Positions 8,128 to 17,515 of a stretch of 40,563 nt of DNA are shown piece after piece (position 1 is the first letter of the stretch; each line of letters starts with the position of its first letter). Source of the stretch: a virus. Under the pieces are notes generated by a model, which saw only the letters and a program-made list of their open reading frames with translations, did not search any database and was not told the origin of the DNA. Location of the stretch: IMG/VR virus record IMGVR_UViG_3300032296_003692, positions 1 through 40,563 of that record, one strand, 5' to 3'. The position numbers and the translations under genes are program-made.

Positions 8128-8778
8128 ATGCAAACACAAAAACAAAAACAGCTGAGCGAAGAGCAGATTACTAGTAATATTACTAGGTTTTATGAGCTGA
8201 TAGACAAATACGTAGAGGCCCCAAGGAAAGATGCGCTTACAAGTTTTTATATGTCCATAGAGTTAGCCTTAGCGACTAGTCCAGCTTCTTCTAAAATATC
8301 CCATCACAATTGTTTTGTAGGAGGATATTTAGATCACGTTATCAGAGTGACAGAGGCAGCTTTAATACTTAATAACGTATGGGATAAGTTTGGCCAAAAG
8401 AAAGACTACACTGTAGACGAATTGGTATTCTGTGCTATCAATCATGATCTAGGAAAGCTTGGTACTAATGATAAGCCATTCTACATACCGAACACAGAGA
8501 GCTGGCAAATAGAAAAACAGGGTGTTTATTACAAGTACAATACTGAAATCCCTCACATGAGAATAGCTGATAGAAGCTTATTTTATTTACAACAAGCTGG
8601 GATACCAATCAACGAAAAGGAGTACTTGGCAATAAAACTTCACGACGGGCTTTACGAGGAATCCAACAAAGCTTATTACATTACTTATAACTCAGATTAC
8701 GAAATAAAATCAAATTTACCATACATTCTACATCAAGCGGATTTAATGGCAAGTAGAATAGAAACACAAATCAATTAA
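8128..8778 (+). CDS. HD-domain phosphohydrolase
   Basis: 216 residues. It has the ordered metal ligands of the HD superfamily: a His in SHHNCFVGGYLDH (about 65-77), the HD doublet in INHDLGKLG (about 109-117), a further His in IKLHDGLYE (about 170), and the closing Asp in HQADLMASR (about 202-210). HD proteins hydrolyse phosphoester bonds of nucleotides, cyclic nucleotides or (p)ppGpp-like alarmones; the substrate cannot be assigned here. In a phage it could adjust the nucleotide pool or remove a host defence or alarmone signal. It is encoded between small unknown genes, upstream of the late sigma factor. Confidence 0.8.
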   Translation: MQTQKQKQLSEEQITSNITRFYELIDKYVEAPRKDALTSFYMSIELALATSPASSKISHHNCFVGGYLDHVIRVTEAALILNNVWDKFGQKKDYTVDELVFCAINHDLGKLGTNDKPFYIPNTESWQIEKQGVYYKYNTEIPHMRIADRSLFYLQQAGIPINEKEYLAIKLHDGLYEESNKAYYITYNSDYEIKSNLPYILHQADLMASRIETQIN

Positions 8779-8779
8779 C

Positions 8780-9049
8780 ATGACAACAATAATAATTTCA
8801 GCATCTATTTGGATAGCAACTATCATAATTTATGTGATATATAACCTACTAAATAAGAACAAGAAGCTAGAGAACATGGTTATAAACCAATCTGACTTCA
8901 TCAACAATATGAAAGCGAATATTAGACAGTTTGATGAGTTAGCGAACAAGATAGACGCACAGATATGGGTACAATCAGATCCTGAGTTCTTGGCGCTGTT
9001 CGAAAAAGTAAAAGAAATCCAATCAAGCTTACAAACATACTTAGATTAA
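8780..9049 (+). CDS. Membrane-anchored helical protein of unknown function
   Basis: 89 residues. Residues about 3-24 (IIISASIWIATIIIYVIYNLL) are one transmembrane segment. The remaining polar part is helical with coiled-coil character. The short N-terminus before the membrane segment suggests an inner-membrane protein with its C-terminal domain in the cytoplasm. No family is recognised. It starts 1 nt after the HD-domain gene's stop and lies 4 nt before the sigma factor gene. Confidence 0.65.
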   Translation: MTTIIISASIWIATIIIYVIYNLLNKNKKLENMVINQSDFINNMKANIRQFDELANKIDAQIWVQSDPEFLALFEKVKEIQSSLQTYLD

Positions 9050-9053
9050 TATC

Positions 9054-9809
9054 ATGGAAACACACCTAATGGACGTCGTACAAGATCAAGTACTCTTAAC
9101 AAAAAAAGGAGAAGTTAGAAAGAGAAAGCCCAAAAAGAGCAACAACTATTTTACTGAAGAGACCCAAGCTGCTATATTACAATTTATAGTTAGCGAAAAT
9201 CAAGACGATAGGGACAAGTTATACAGAGAAAAGATACACAACGCTTTTTATAAATTAGCAGAAAACATAATTCATACGTTTAAATTTTATTATTTGGATT
9301 CTGAGTCTATAGAGGACTTAAAATACGAAATAATATCGTTTTTGTTGCAAAAAATACACTTATACGATGAAAGTAGAGGTAAAGCTTACTCTTACTTTGG
9401 TACAATAGTAAAACGCTATTTGATAGTTTACAATAAAAAAAACTATGCCAATAAGATAGGTAAAGTAGAGGTAGAAGACATAGATAATGATAATAAAACC
9501 ATAGACAGCCTAGTATACAACCAATTTGATGAAGAACCTGATGTCAGTACTGTCACAGATATATTCATAAAAAAGCTTGATTTGGAAGTATTCGATATGT
9601 TTCACAATGAGAACGATCTGAGAGTCGCCATTTGTATACTTGAGATATTCAAAAAAAGAGAGGAACTCGACTTGTTTAACAAAAAGCTCATATACATTTA
9701 CGTAAAAGAAATGGTAGATGCGCCAACAAATTCAATAACTAGGGTAATAAAGCGCTTAAAGGCTATGTACAAAGATGTTCTTGAAGATCACCTTAAAAAA
9801 TCGGACTAA
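9054..9809 (+). CDS. gp55: Late transcription sigma factor (T4 gp55-like)
   Basis: 251 residues. The central part resembles sigma-70 region 2 as kept in T4 gp55: EDLKYEIISFLLQKIHLYDESRGKAYSYFG (about 90-119) has the conserved helix, then the aromatic/basic segment used for core binding and -10 melting. The N-terminus is basic and probably disordered. It should replace the host sigma on host RNA polymerase and direct transcription of late genes. The aTATTTATW element found upstream of late-type genes in this window, including the gene immediately downstream (9814-9821), is its natural target candidate. It is longer than T4 gp55 (about 185 residues). A gp33-type co-activator is not seen here. 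Confidence 0.75.
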   Translation: METHLMDVVQDQVLLTKKGEVRKRKPKKSNNYFTEETQAAILQFIVSENQDDRDKLYREKIHNAFYKLAENIIHTFKFYYLDSESIEDLKYEIISFLLQKIHLYDESRGKAYSYFGTIVKRYLIVYNKKNYANKIGKVEVEDIDNDNKTIDSLVYNQFDEEPDVSTVTDIFIKKLDLEVFDMFHNENDLRVAICILEIFKKREELDLFNKKLIYIYVKEMVDAPTNSITRVIKRLKAMYKDVLEDHLKKSD

Positions 9810-9813
9810 CATA

Positions 9814-9821
9814 TATTTATT
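9814..9821 (+). promoter_or_regulatory. TATTTATT late-promoter-like element
   Basis: It reads acataTATTTATTtaaaag, 9 nt before the ATG at 9831. It marks the start of the virion gene block immediately after the late sigma gene. Confidence 0.5.
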
Positions 9822-9830
9822 TAAAAGCTG

Positions 9831-10187
9831 ATGGAATTAGAAAAGGAAATATTCTCTGGTAAAAAAATATCTGATCTAATACAAGAGGTATACGATAAGC
9901 AAAAGAACCAAGAGGATACATTAAAAGAGCAAATAGATAGGTTATCTGGCTATATCGAGGGCCCTGGGGATGCTATTGTAATGATTCCACACATAAAAGA
10001 TTTATTAGATACTAGTGTAAAAAACAATGAGGTATTATTAAAGATATTGCAGCTATTCAAACAAAACGAAAGCAAAAAGCAACAGGACGCCAGCGACGAT
10101 ATCCTTTCAGAAAAAGACATACAACAGCTGTTTGATGAGGTACATTCTATAGGTACAAATAAAGATCAGAAAAAAATAGGAGAATAA
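9831..10187 (+). CDS. Small helical protein at the head of the baseplate operon
   Basis: 118 residues, predicted helical and charged, with coiled-coil-like stretches (residues about 10-40 and 60-80) and an acidic C-terminal helix (SEKDIQQLFDEVHS). I do not recognise the family. The position, with TAATG stop/start coupling to the hub gene, suggests a baseplate or tail assembly role. It may be a chaperone or a minor hub component. Confidence 0.6.
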   Translation: MELEKEIFSGKKISDLIQEVYDKQKNQEDTLKEQIDRLSGYIEGPGDAIVMIPHIKDLLDTSVKNNEVLLKILQLFKQNESKKQQDASDDILSEKDIQQLFDEVHSIGTNKDQKKIGE

Positions 10188-11098
10188 TGTCTTACAACTT
10201 TAGCGTAAATACATTAAAAGACGTTAAGGGCCGAGATGGCGGAGGTATTCTTGCGATAGGCCGAGTCAAGAGCATAGTGCTCGGAGAATTTCTATACGAT
10301 AACGTTAAAGATACAAACTACACCTCCCCAAGAGACATAGGTAAAATATCGTATGATCTACTTTACCAAACTAAAAACTTCCCAAACGATAAAGGATCTT
10401 CTCCCCCGGCTTACCCACTGTTCAGCAGTTTTAAACAGTTTCCTTTAATATCAGAAATAGTCTTGATAGTTCTAGGACCCGATTCTAACATGAATGATAA
10501 CATATTAGAACAGGGTCTTTACTATTTTCCACCGTACGCTCTTTGGAATTCACAAAATCACAATGCGTTTCCTAATATGAGGGACTACGAAGCGTATGTG
10601 CGATCTGTGGTTAACTCACAAAACGTGGAAAATAAAGCCTTAACAGGAGATAACCCTGGAGAGTTACCATTGGGCTATATGTTTAAAGAATTGCTGGATA
10701 TTAGATCGCTTAGACCATTTGAAGGAGACACCATAATAGAGTCGAGATTCGGTTCGTCAATACGCTTCGGTAGTACTAACACGACAAAAAAACTTAATTC
10801 ATGGTCTTCAGCTGGCGAACTTAGAAAGCCTATAACCATAATAAGAAACGGACAGGGCCTGCAACCAACTAGAGATTATTTTCAACAGACAGTGGAGGAC
10901 ATAAACAAAGACGGATCAACTATTTGGATGATGGCTGGACAAACAGTTAAAATAGATAATCTGGAATTATATCCTCTTAGATCTTACGGTTTTGGAGTAG
11001 AAGCAAGAGAACAGTTAACACAGGCTGTTGATAGGGTTGACAAAAGTACCGAGCTGAGGAGTGGCGCTGATCAAGATAGACAAAACATCAAAGCTTAA
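10187..11098 (+). CDS. Baseplate hub protein, gp5 OB-fold-like
   Basis: 303 residues. The conserved block RPFEGDTIIESRFGSSIRFG (about 177-196), followed by PITIIRNGQG and the DGSTIWMMAGQ strand, is characteristic of the gp5-type hub protein of T4-like environmental phages. In these the lysozyme domain of T4 gp5 is absent. It forms the central hub under the tail tube. The start overlaps the preceding stop (TAATG). The following gene seems to carry the beta-helical spike that T4 gp5 has at its C-terminus. Confidence 0.68.
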   Translation: MSYNFSVNTLKDVKGRDGGGILAIGRVKSIVLGEFLYDNVKDTNYTSPRDIGKISYDLLYQTKNFPNDKGSSPPAYPLFSSFKQFPLISEIVLIVLGPDSNMNDNILEQGLYYFPPYALWNSQNHNAFPNMRDYEAYVRSVVNSQNVENKALTGDNPGELPLGYMFKELLDIRSLRPFEGDTIIESRFGSSIRFGSTNTTKKLNSWSSAGELRKPITIIRNGQGLQPTRDYFQQTVEDINKDGSTIWMMAGQTVKIDNLELYPLRSYGFGVEAREQLTQAVDRVDKSTELRSGADQDRQNIKA

Positions 11099-11100
11099 CC

Positions 11101-11562
11101 ATGGCTAATAGATTCTCAACATATACACCTAAGTTTGGAGTAGAATATACAAACAATCAAGTAATAATAGCTTCTGATAGGGTTACTCTTCATTCGAAAA
11201 CAGATTCAATATTTTTGTTTGGTAAAACTTCTGTATCGCTATCTTCTATAGGCACCGTTAATATAGACTCTCCATCAGCTATTATACTTGATACAGCTAA
11301 GGTTTTGCTTGGATCACACTCAGCAAGGGAAAGTTTAATACTCGGAAATAGGTACATGAGATCGTTATCAGAGTTCTTAGATGCAATGATACTTATGTGC
11401 TCAGAGTTACAGACTGTTGCTGCTGGAAATAACGCTCCTAATTCTGAATTGGGTAAAGCAATGTTAAAATTGAGCATATTTGCGATGGGAGTGTCCAACG
11501 AATGCGCGTTGCTAAAAAATAAGTTGCCAAGAACGCTTTCAGAAACAACGTATACAGTATAA
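11101..11562 (+). CDS. Tail spike/needle protein (gp5 C-terminal-like)
   Basis: 153 residues. Residues about 20-75 are short alternating strands (DRVTLHSKTDSIFLFGK, VSLSSIGTVNIDSPSAIILD, AKVLLGSHSARESLILG) resembling the repeating triple-stranded beta-helix of VgrG/gp5 spikes. The C-terminal half is helical. It probably sits on the hub encoded just upstream and pierces the outer membrane. The split from the OB-fold protein into a separate gene is the notable difference from T4. Confidence 0.58.
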   Translation: MANRFSTYTPKFGVEYTNNQVIIASDRVTLHSKTDSIFLFGKTSVSLSSIGTVNIDSPSAIILDTAKVLLGSHSARESLILGNRYMRSLSEFLDAMILMCSELQTVAAGNNAPNSELGKAMLKLSIFAMGVSNECALLKNKLPRTLSETTYTV

Positions 11563-13340
11563 TGCCATACACCTCAGGATACATACAAAAAGCAAGAGCA
11601 AATTCAAAGACTGACGCTAAGGGTTTAGAAAAAACAATAATTAAATCCGCTCAAGCTGTACAGTCGATGTCTTATAAGGTTAGTACAATATTCTACGGTA
11701 AAGACGACTCTATTTCTGCTAAAAACAGTAATAAGAGGATGAAGAATCCATTAGACATAGGTATACTTCCTTTGCTTGACATATTAACATCGGTAGATGC
11801 CTGCGAATTGGTTGCTTACTCTTTAGACAAACTTAGATCAGCTAGCGCCGGTGCAGTTAAATTCAACCCAAAGAGCGATCCTCCTAGCGATACGTTTGGC
11901 AAAATAAAATGGTCGTTTCAAAAGGTTGCTTTCGATGCTCAAACACAGATAGACGGTTTCTATAATGATGTAGGAGACATTAACTCTTTAGACATAAGCA
12001 AAGGCGCTAAAGCTTTAAATGTAATAACTGAGGTTAAGAATACGTTTGCTGCGTTTACACAAATTTTCTCAAACGGGGTTAACCCTGATAGGTTGGCATC
12101 AGCAAATCCAGACATTGTAGCGCTTTTAGAGGCTTTCCCGCAGTTACGTAGCGTAGGCAATTACATAAACGATTCTTTATCTTTTTTCGATAAATTTTCC
12201 GATTTTAGACAGTTAAGAAACGAAGACATACAAAAAGCTGTTACAACAATAGGGAAAATAAGACAATATTGCGTACTAATACAATCTTTAAACAATCCAG
12301 TAGGTGCTATTGTAACTATAGCTCAAAATGCTATATCAAGCGAATTGGATAGATTACTTAAAGACATAGATGTTCAAAAATTAGTACCAACGCTGAAGAA
12401 CATAAGTCAAGAGTTGAAAAAACTCTTATCTATGATGAATAGTTTAAAATCTATAGTAGATCTATGTAGACTACTAATTAGAGTGTTTTTAAATCTTATG
12501 TTTGCTTTTAGGGTTATAATACAATTCTTTAGATCCAACCCTACGCCAAACAAATACACAACTGTAGGCGTCACAAATAGATTTTCAGATTCTCTTAATA
12601 ACATAAAGAATGCTGGACCCAATACATTTGAAGTTAGATTATCGCAAATAAACACGCTTTTAAACACCGTATCTTTATTTTTGAATACTACTTTACCATT
12701 AATAAACGAAGTGATTCAAAAAGTAAATACACTGATAGCCAGTATACAGCGTTGCGAAAATTCATCCAACCTTCTTCCAGAAAGCATACTTGAGGATCTA
12801 AATAATACATCACAACAATTGAATTCAACTGCATCTGAGCTACAATATTTTTTGGATCAAACAACACAAAACAACTTAACTAGATCTGGTAACACACAAC
12901 TAGGTCAATTCACTATAGAAATAATAACCGAACAGATAACGGAACCAACATTTGGATTGAGAAGAAGGTACGGTGTTGCATTCAATAATAACGGGGTATT
13001 ACAAGTCCAATCTCAACCAACTTTCGCTTCCGACGATAATGTGATAATAAATGAAGTAAAATTGCTTCTTCAACAAAATGGTTTAATACAATCGGACTCT
13101 AGTATATACACTGATTCAGAGATAAATGTAATGAACGAATCTAGAAGTTACTTAGCTGATGATAACTTAGATATTTATCCTCAAATAGATTTAGAGTCCA
13201 ATACAGGCGGTACTGATATTTTAACAACCATAAATAATTTTGTAACCAATTTACCAGGGGGAACAACATTTTTAGAAGATTCTAGAAGGGCGGTAAGAGA
13301 AAGAAGATCACGGTTAAGTGAACAACTAAGACGAAGATAA
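11562..13340 (+). CDS. Large baseplate/tail structural protein, unassigned
   Basis: 592 residues, mostly long amphipathic helices. There is a hydrophobic stretch near 310-325 (LLIRVFLNLMFAFRVIIQFF) and a beta-rich segment near 445-490 (FTIEIITEQ...RRYGVAFNNNGVLQVQ). The C-terminus is Arg-rich (SRRAVRERRSRLSEQLRRR). The helical, partly hydrophobic composition could suit a hub or tape-measure-like protein. The length and position between the spike and gp25 favour a baseplate hub component. The start overlaps the upstream stop (TAATG). Confidence 0.6.
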   Translation: MPYTSGYIQKARANSKTDAKGLEKTIIKSAQAVQSMSYKVSTIFYGKDDSISAKNSNKRMKNPLDIGILPLLDILTSVDACELVAYSLDKLRSASAGAVKFNPKSDPPSDTFGKIKWSFQKVAFDAQTQIDGFYNDVGDINSLDISKGAKALNVITEVKNTFAAFTQIFSNGVNPDRLASANPDIVALLEAFPQLRSVGNYINDSLSFFDKFSDFRQLRNEDIQKAVTTIGKIRQYCVLIQSLNNPVGAIVTIAQNAISSELDRLLKDIDVQKLVPTLKNISQELKKLLSMMNSLKSIVDLCRLLIRVFLNLMFAFRVIIQFFRSNPTPNKYTTVGVTNRFSDSLNNIKNAGPNTFEVRLSQINTLLNTVSLFLNTTLPLINEVIQKVNTLIASIQRCENSSNLLPESILEDLNNTSQQLNSTASELQYFLDQTTQNNLTRSGNTQLGQFTIEIITEQITEPTFGLRRRYGVAFNNNGVLQVQSQPTFASDDNVIINEVKLLLQQNGLIQSDSSIYTDSEINVMNESRSYLADDNLDIYPQIDLESNTGGTDILTTINNFVTNLPGGTTFLEDSRRAVRERRSRLSEQLRRR

Positions 13341-13364
13341 GATAGGTAAAAACAAACAACTAAA

Positions 13365-13372
13365 TATTTATA
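13365..13372 (+). promoter_or_regulatory. TATTTATA late-promoter-like element
   Basis: It reads taaaTATTTATAatat, 4 nt before the ATG at 13377, in a 36-nt gap between otherwise tightly packed virion genes. Confidence 0.5.
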
Positions 13373-13376
13373 ATAT

Positions 13377-13796
13377 ATGAGCTCACTAAATGCACTAAGA
13401 AAAATAATAAGAGAAGAAGTAGTAAATGCGCTTAAACAGGAATTACCTAAATTTCTTAACGAACGCTCTGTACCAATGGCTGCAGATTATAAAAAGGGTC
13501 TAGAGAAACAGGTTAAAAAAAGTCAATTTCATTCTAATCTAAACGAATCTATGCCTCCACAACCCATATTCTCAAGTAATAATCCGTTAGCGTCTCTATT
13601 GAGTGAAACTGCTATAAGCATGACTACTGACGATGTACACGCAATTAGCGGTAACGTCGAATACCAATCTCAGACCAACGTTGGATCTGTAGATGCTATG
13701 ATAAATAGCGCTGTAAAAAGCAGCAACATAGAAATGGTAAAGATAGATACAGTTCCAGATTTTAGCGATATCATGAGAAAGATGAACATAAAATAA
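13377..13796 (+). CDS. Virion-associated protein of unknown function
   Basis: 139 residues. It starts with an amphipathic, basic helix (LNALRKIIREEVVNALKQEL), continues with low-complexity Ser/Asn-rich sequence and ends in a short conserved-looking tail (VKIDTVPDFSDIMRKMNI). It is followed directly by gp25 with a TAATG overlap, so it is probably co-translated with the baseplate wedge. Function unknown. Confidence 0.6.
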   Translation: MSSLNALRKIIREEVVNALKQELPKFLNERSVPMAADYKKGLEKQVKKSQFHSNLNESMPPQPIFSSNNPLASLLSETAISMTTDDVHAISGNVEYQSQTNVGSVDAMINSAVKSSNIEMVKIDTVPDFSDIMRKMNIK

Positions 13797-14206
13797 TGGC
13801 GTACGGATTAAAAAAAATATCACCCCTAGATCTCAAGCCTTCTACAGCAATAGGAGTAAAGATACCGTTTTCAGCAAAGAATGTATTTACTAGCGTATAC
13901 ACAACAAAGGAACAAACCAAATATAACTTAATTAACTTTCTTTTGACCGATCGTAGAGAAACGCCTATGGTTCCAAACTTCGGAGCAGGTATAAGATCGC
14001 TATTATTCGAACAAATTACCAACAATTCAATAGAAAACATGGAAAGCTATATAAGATCTAGCGTAGAAGCAAACTTTCCAAATGTTATAATATCTCAATT
14101 AAACGTAGAACCTTACCCAGACGAGTCCTATGTGGTGATAAACTTTGGGTACGTTTTGAGAAATAGCAATCAAGACGACGAAATAACAATAAAAATAGAC
14201 GCGTAA
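13796..14206 (+). CDS. gp25: Baseplate wedge subunit gp25 (GPW/gp25 family)
   Basis: 136 residues. The stretch KNVFTSVYTTKEQTKYNLIN (about 28-47) followed by LLTDRRETPMVPNFGAGIRSLLFE is the gp25 core. In this family a loop (often EPR) and a PxFG motif pack against the sheath initiator; here the loop reads RRETP. It nucleates sheath polymerisation on the baseplate. The next gene is gp6 after a 1-nt gap, the expected T4-type order. Confidence 0.88.
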   Translation: MAYGLKKISPLDLKPSTAIGVKIPFSAKNVFTSVYTTKEQTKYNLINFLLTDRRETPMVPNFGAGIRSLLFEQITNNSIENMESYIRSSVEANFPNVIISQLNVEPYPDESYVVINFGYVLRNSNQDDEITIKIDA

Positions 14207-14207
14207 A

Positions 14208-16061
14208 ATGGCCACCAAACCGGATATAAAGTATTTAAACAAGGACTTTTCTACGTTCAAAACTGATCTTATAGAATACGCTAAGTCGTACTTTCCAACG
14301 TCCTATAACGATTTTAATCAAGCATCACCAGGGAGCATGTTCATAAACATGGCATCTTACGTTGGTGATGTATTGTCTTTCTATCTGGATAACCAAATAC
14401 AAGAGAGTTATTTACAATACGCGAGACAAAAAAATAATTTGTTTGCAATGGCGTATACGCTTGGTTACAGACCTAAGGTTACCTCTGCAGCGATTGTCGA
14501 ATTGGATGTTTTTCAAATAGTTCCAGCTGTTAGACAGCTTGGTTTAGTTAGTCCAGATTTTAATTATTCGCTTACGATATCCCCTGGAATGACAGTAACA
14601 TCAAACACAAACACATCTGCTGTTTTTTACGTACCACAAAAAGTTGATTTTAGAACGTCTTCCTCTTTTGATCCTATAACAATAGATGTGTATCAGACAA
14701 ACGGATCTGGGGAACCAATAAGCTACATTCTTAAGAAAAAAACAAACGCAATATCGGGTACAACCAAAACACAATCCTTTGGCTTTGGAGCAGCTCAACG
14801 ATTTGCCTCAATAACCATAAATGATCCTAACATAATATCAATAGTGAGCGCTGTGGATTCCTCAGGAAACCAATGGTACGAAGTGCCTTATTTAGCTGAA
14901 AAATACATAGACAATCCAGTCGCTAACACCGCAGCCACGTATCCAGATCTGTATCAAGACGCCTATCAGGTTCCATATGTTTTAGAAAAGGTTAAAGTAG
15001 ACAGACGATTCACATCTAGATTCACAAGCAACGAAAGCCTTGTTATTGAGTTTGGATCAGGGGTTAATACCGTAGAAGACGACGTTGTACTTCCTAACCC
15101 CGCAGTCGTTGGAATAGGTTTAACTAGCGGTTCTACTACGATAAATAAAGCTTTTGATCCAACCAACTTTGTTACAACAAAAACTTACGGTTTAGCTCCC
15201 TCAAACACGACAATAACTTTTACATACTTGGTTGGAGGAGGAGCACAATCCAACGTATTAGCAAACGAACTTACAGTTGTATCAAACGTTAATGCTGTAG
15301 GAATAAATACCACCCAAGTCAACACTGTCGCCACAAACAACCCATCGGCAGCAGAGGGCGGAGGAGACGGGGATGGGATAGAAGAATTAAGAAGAAACAT
15401 AGCTAGTGAATTCATGAGCCAAATGAGAGCTGTTACTCAAAATGATTACATGTCGAAGGCTTTGTCAATGCCTTCTAAATACGGTAAGATCTCTAAAGTT
15501 TACATGACAAAAGACGACGCTACTTTCAACAATTACTTAACAAACGATTTTGCGAATAACGATAGCTCTTTAAGCACAATGTACGTTCTATCGCTTAATA
15601 CAGACGGAACCCTTGCTGTGCCAACAGAAGCATTATTTAAAAATTTACAGACGTATCTATCAGATTACAGAATGATGACAGACGCTGTGAATATTCGTGG
15701 CGCTTACATAGTAAACATAAAATGCAATTTTGATATCACAATAAGACCAAATTATATAGGACAGGATGTGATAGCTAGATGCATAACATCGCTAAAAGAT
15801 TTCTTTAACATAAACAACTGGGAAATAAACGAACCTATAGTGTTAAACGATATTTATGTACTCTTAGATAGAGTGGATGGCGTTCAAACTGTTAGAGACA
15901 TTACAATAACAAACGTTAATGATGTATCTAACGGCTATTCAAAATACTCTTACGATATAGCGGGTGCCACAATACAAGACATAATATACCCGTCTTTGGA
16001 CCCGTCTATATTCGAAATTAAATTTCTTGACACAGACATACAAGGCAGAGTAGTATCGTAA
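14208..16061 (+). CDS. gp6: Baseplate wedge protein gp6 (Baseplate J-like)
   Basis: 617 residues. The N-terminus is typical of gp6 in T4-like phages: KYLNKDFSTFKTDLIEYAK, then the NQASPGSMFINMASYVGDVLSFYLDNQ block, followed by GYRPKVTSAAIVELDVF. A glycine-rich segment near 382-390 (EGGGDGDGIEELRRN) precedes the Baseplate J core. The protein forms the inner baseplate ring that locks wedges together and controls sheath contraction. It is directly coupled to gp25. Confidence 0.85.
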   Translation: MATKPDIKYLNKDFSTFKTDLIEYAKSYFPTSYNDFNQASPGSMFINMASYVGDVLSFYLDNQIQESYLQYARQKNNLFAMAYTLGYRPKVTSAAIVELDVFQIVPAVRQLGLVSPDFNYSLTISPGMTVTSNTNTSAVFYVPQKVDFRTSSSFDPITIDVYQTNGSGEPISYILKKKTNAISGTTKTQSFGFGAAQRFASITINDPNIISIVSAVDSSGNQWYEVPYLAEKYIDNPVANTAATYPDLYQDAYQVPYVLEKVKVDRRFTSRFTSNESLVIEFGSGVNTVEDDVVLPNPAVVGIGLTSGSTTINKAFDPTNFVTTKTYGLAPSNTTITFTYLVGGGAQSNVLANELTVVSNVNAVGINTTQVNTVATNNPSAAEGGGDGDGIEELRRNIASEFMSQMRAVTQNDYMSKALSMPSKYGKISKVYMTKDDATFNNYLTNDFANNDSSLSTMYVLSLNTDGTLAVPTEALFKNLQTYLSDYRMMTDAVNIRGAYIVNIKCNFDITIRPNYIGQDVIARCITSLKDFFNINNWEINEPIVLNDIYVLLDRVDGVQTVRDITITNVNDVSNGYSKYSYDIAGATIQDIIYPSLDPSIFEIKFLDTDIQGRVVS

Positions 16062-16073
16062 CAATCATAAAAA

Positions 16074-17174
16074 ATGGCAATATACAAAACATTCGCATCA
16101 CAAGACGCAAGCTTATATTCAAAGTTCCCAGCTATGAACACTGGATTGGATGAGATATTAGAGGTTAGCGTAAAAAATACCACTGATGAGTTCAATAGTC
16201 TATTCCCGGTGTCTGGTGCTTTGCTTACTGACGATCTAAGAAGAAGCGTTATAAAGTTTTCAGACGCTGATTTAAATAAGCTAAAATCCTACGCGACTGG
16301 CTCTTGGAAAGCCTATTTAAAACTTTATGTGGCTAACGCTGAAAACCTATCGCAAGATTACACTTTAGAATTCAGACAGGTAGCAACTACATGGGAGATG
16401 GGAACCGGTCATTTTGCTGATTCTCCCGAAGTAAGAAACGGAGCGTGTTGGTATAGTCCGAATCCATATACTAGCGCAAGTAACAGTTGGGGAGGTGGAG
16501 AATATTACACAACGCCTGGAGGCGGATCTTGGACAAATAGGCTAGCTACCCAATCATTCGACAATCAATCAAGCAAAGACGTAGAAGTGGATATCACATC
16601 TATAGTTGATTCATGGTTCAGCGGCTCGGCACAGAATAACGGCATACTAGTAAAACACTCATCTTCTATAGAGAACGATCCCAATTCTTACATAGCCTTA
16701 AATTACTTTAGCAACGATACTCACACAATATATCCACCAACACTAGAGATTCGTTGGAACGACGGTGCGTATGTTACAGGATCTTTAATAGAAGAGCAAA
16801 ACTCGTATTCAGTAGTTACCATAGCAAACAATATGGGAACATATAACGTAAATACAGAAAAATACCGTTTCAGAATCAACTGTAGAGATATGTATCCAAG
16901 AAGGGTGTTTACCACATCGTCTTTGTACACTAGCAATAAAAGGCTTCCAGAAACAACGTATTGGTCACTATTGGATGCTAAAAGCAATGACGTAGTTATT
17001 GATTTCGATACAAATTATACGAAGGTTAGCTGCGACGGAACAAGCAGTTACTTCGATTTGTATTCAAAAGGTCTGCAACCGGAAAGATATTATAAAATAT
17101 TAATAAAATCTGTTTTATATTCTGGTGAAATCGTTAGTTACGACAACGATTACATATTCAAAGTAACCCTATGA
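16074..17174 (+). CDS. Baseplate-associated protein with DNRLRE-like domain
   Basis: 366 residues. Residues about 165-235 (VEVDITSIVDSWFSGSAQNNG...NSYIALNYFSNDTHTIYPPTLEIRW) have the pattern of the DNRLRE/CBM96-like beta-sandwich found in extracellular and carbohydrate-binding proteins. The N-terminal part (KSYATGSWKAYLKLYVANA) is also compatible with this fold. In gene order it occupies the place of T4 gp7/gp8. A role in wedge structure or first contact with surface polysaccharide is plausible. The end overlaps the next start by 4 nt. Confidence 0.58.
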   Translation: MAIYKTFASQDASLYSKFPAMNTGLDEILEVSVKNTTDEFNSLFPVSGALLTDDLRRSVIKFSDADLNKLKSYATGSWKAYLKLYVANAENLSQDYTLEFRQVATTWEMGTGHFADSPEVRNGACWYSPNPYTSASNSWGGGEYYTTPGGGSWTNRLATQSFDNQSSKDVEVDITSIVDSWFSGSAQNNGILVKHSSSIENDPNSYIALNYFSNDTHTIYPPTLEIRWNDGAYVTGSLIEEQNSYSVVTIANNMGTYNVNTEKYRFRINCRDMYPRRVFTTSSLYTSNKRLPETTYWSLLDAKSNDVVIDFDTNYTKVSCDGTSSYFDLYSKGLQPERYYKILIKSVLYSGEIVSYDNDYIFKVTL

Positions 17175-17515
17175 CACAAGAGGTAAATTTAGTTAAAAGA
17201 GTAAAAGGCTCTAATACGTATACTTCAGTTGTGGATACTGAATTTCGCGAATTGGTTTCTCCTCCCATCACTGAGGTTGAACCAACGGTAACAGTAGAAG
17301 GATTCTTTGAATTGTATGAACAGCTATTCTTCGATATTCCTGTTGATGGCGAATTAAACTCCCACAGGTATCTTATCGATAGAAGCACACAGTACTTGGG
17401 AGGAAACGTATTAGACGCTGAGAAACAGGCTTTAATAGAAGAAATTAACTCTTTGAGAAGTCAACTCTTGGAAATAAACAGTAGTATCGCATCAACAAAC
17501 AACATACTCGGGTAA
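17171..17515 (+). CDS. Small baseplate-region protein with C-terminal coiled coil
   Basis: 114 residues. The N-terminal half is mixed beta; the C-terminal 35 residues (EKQALIEEINSLRSQLLEIN) form a clear heptad coiled coil. It is coupled by overlaps on both sides (ATGA upstream, TAATG downstream), so its product is probably needed in ratio with the large wedge protein. No family is recognised. Confidence 0.6.
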   Translation: MTQEVNLVKRVKGSNTYTSVVDTEFRELVSPPITEVEPTVTVEGFFELYEQLFFDIPVDGELNSHRYLIDRSTQYLGGNVLDAEKQALIEEINSLRSQLLEINSSIASTNNILG

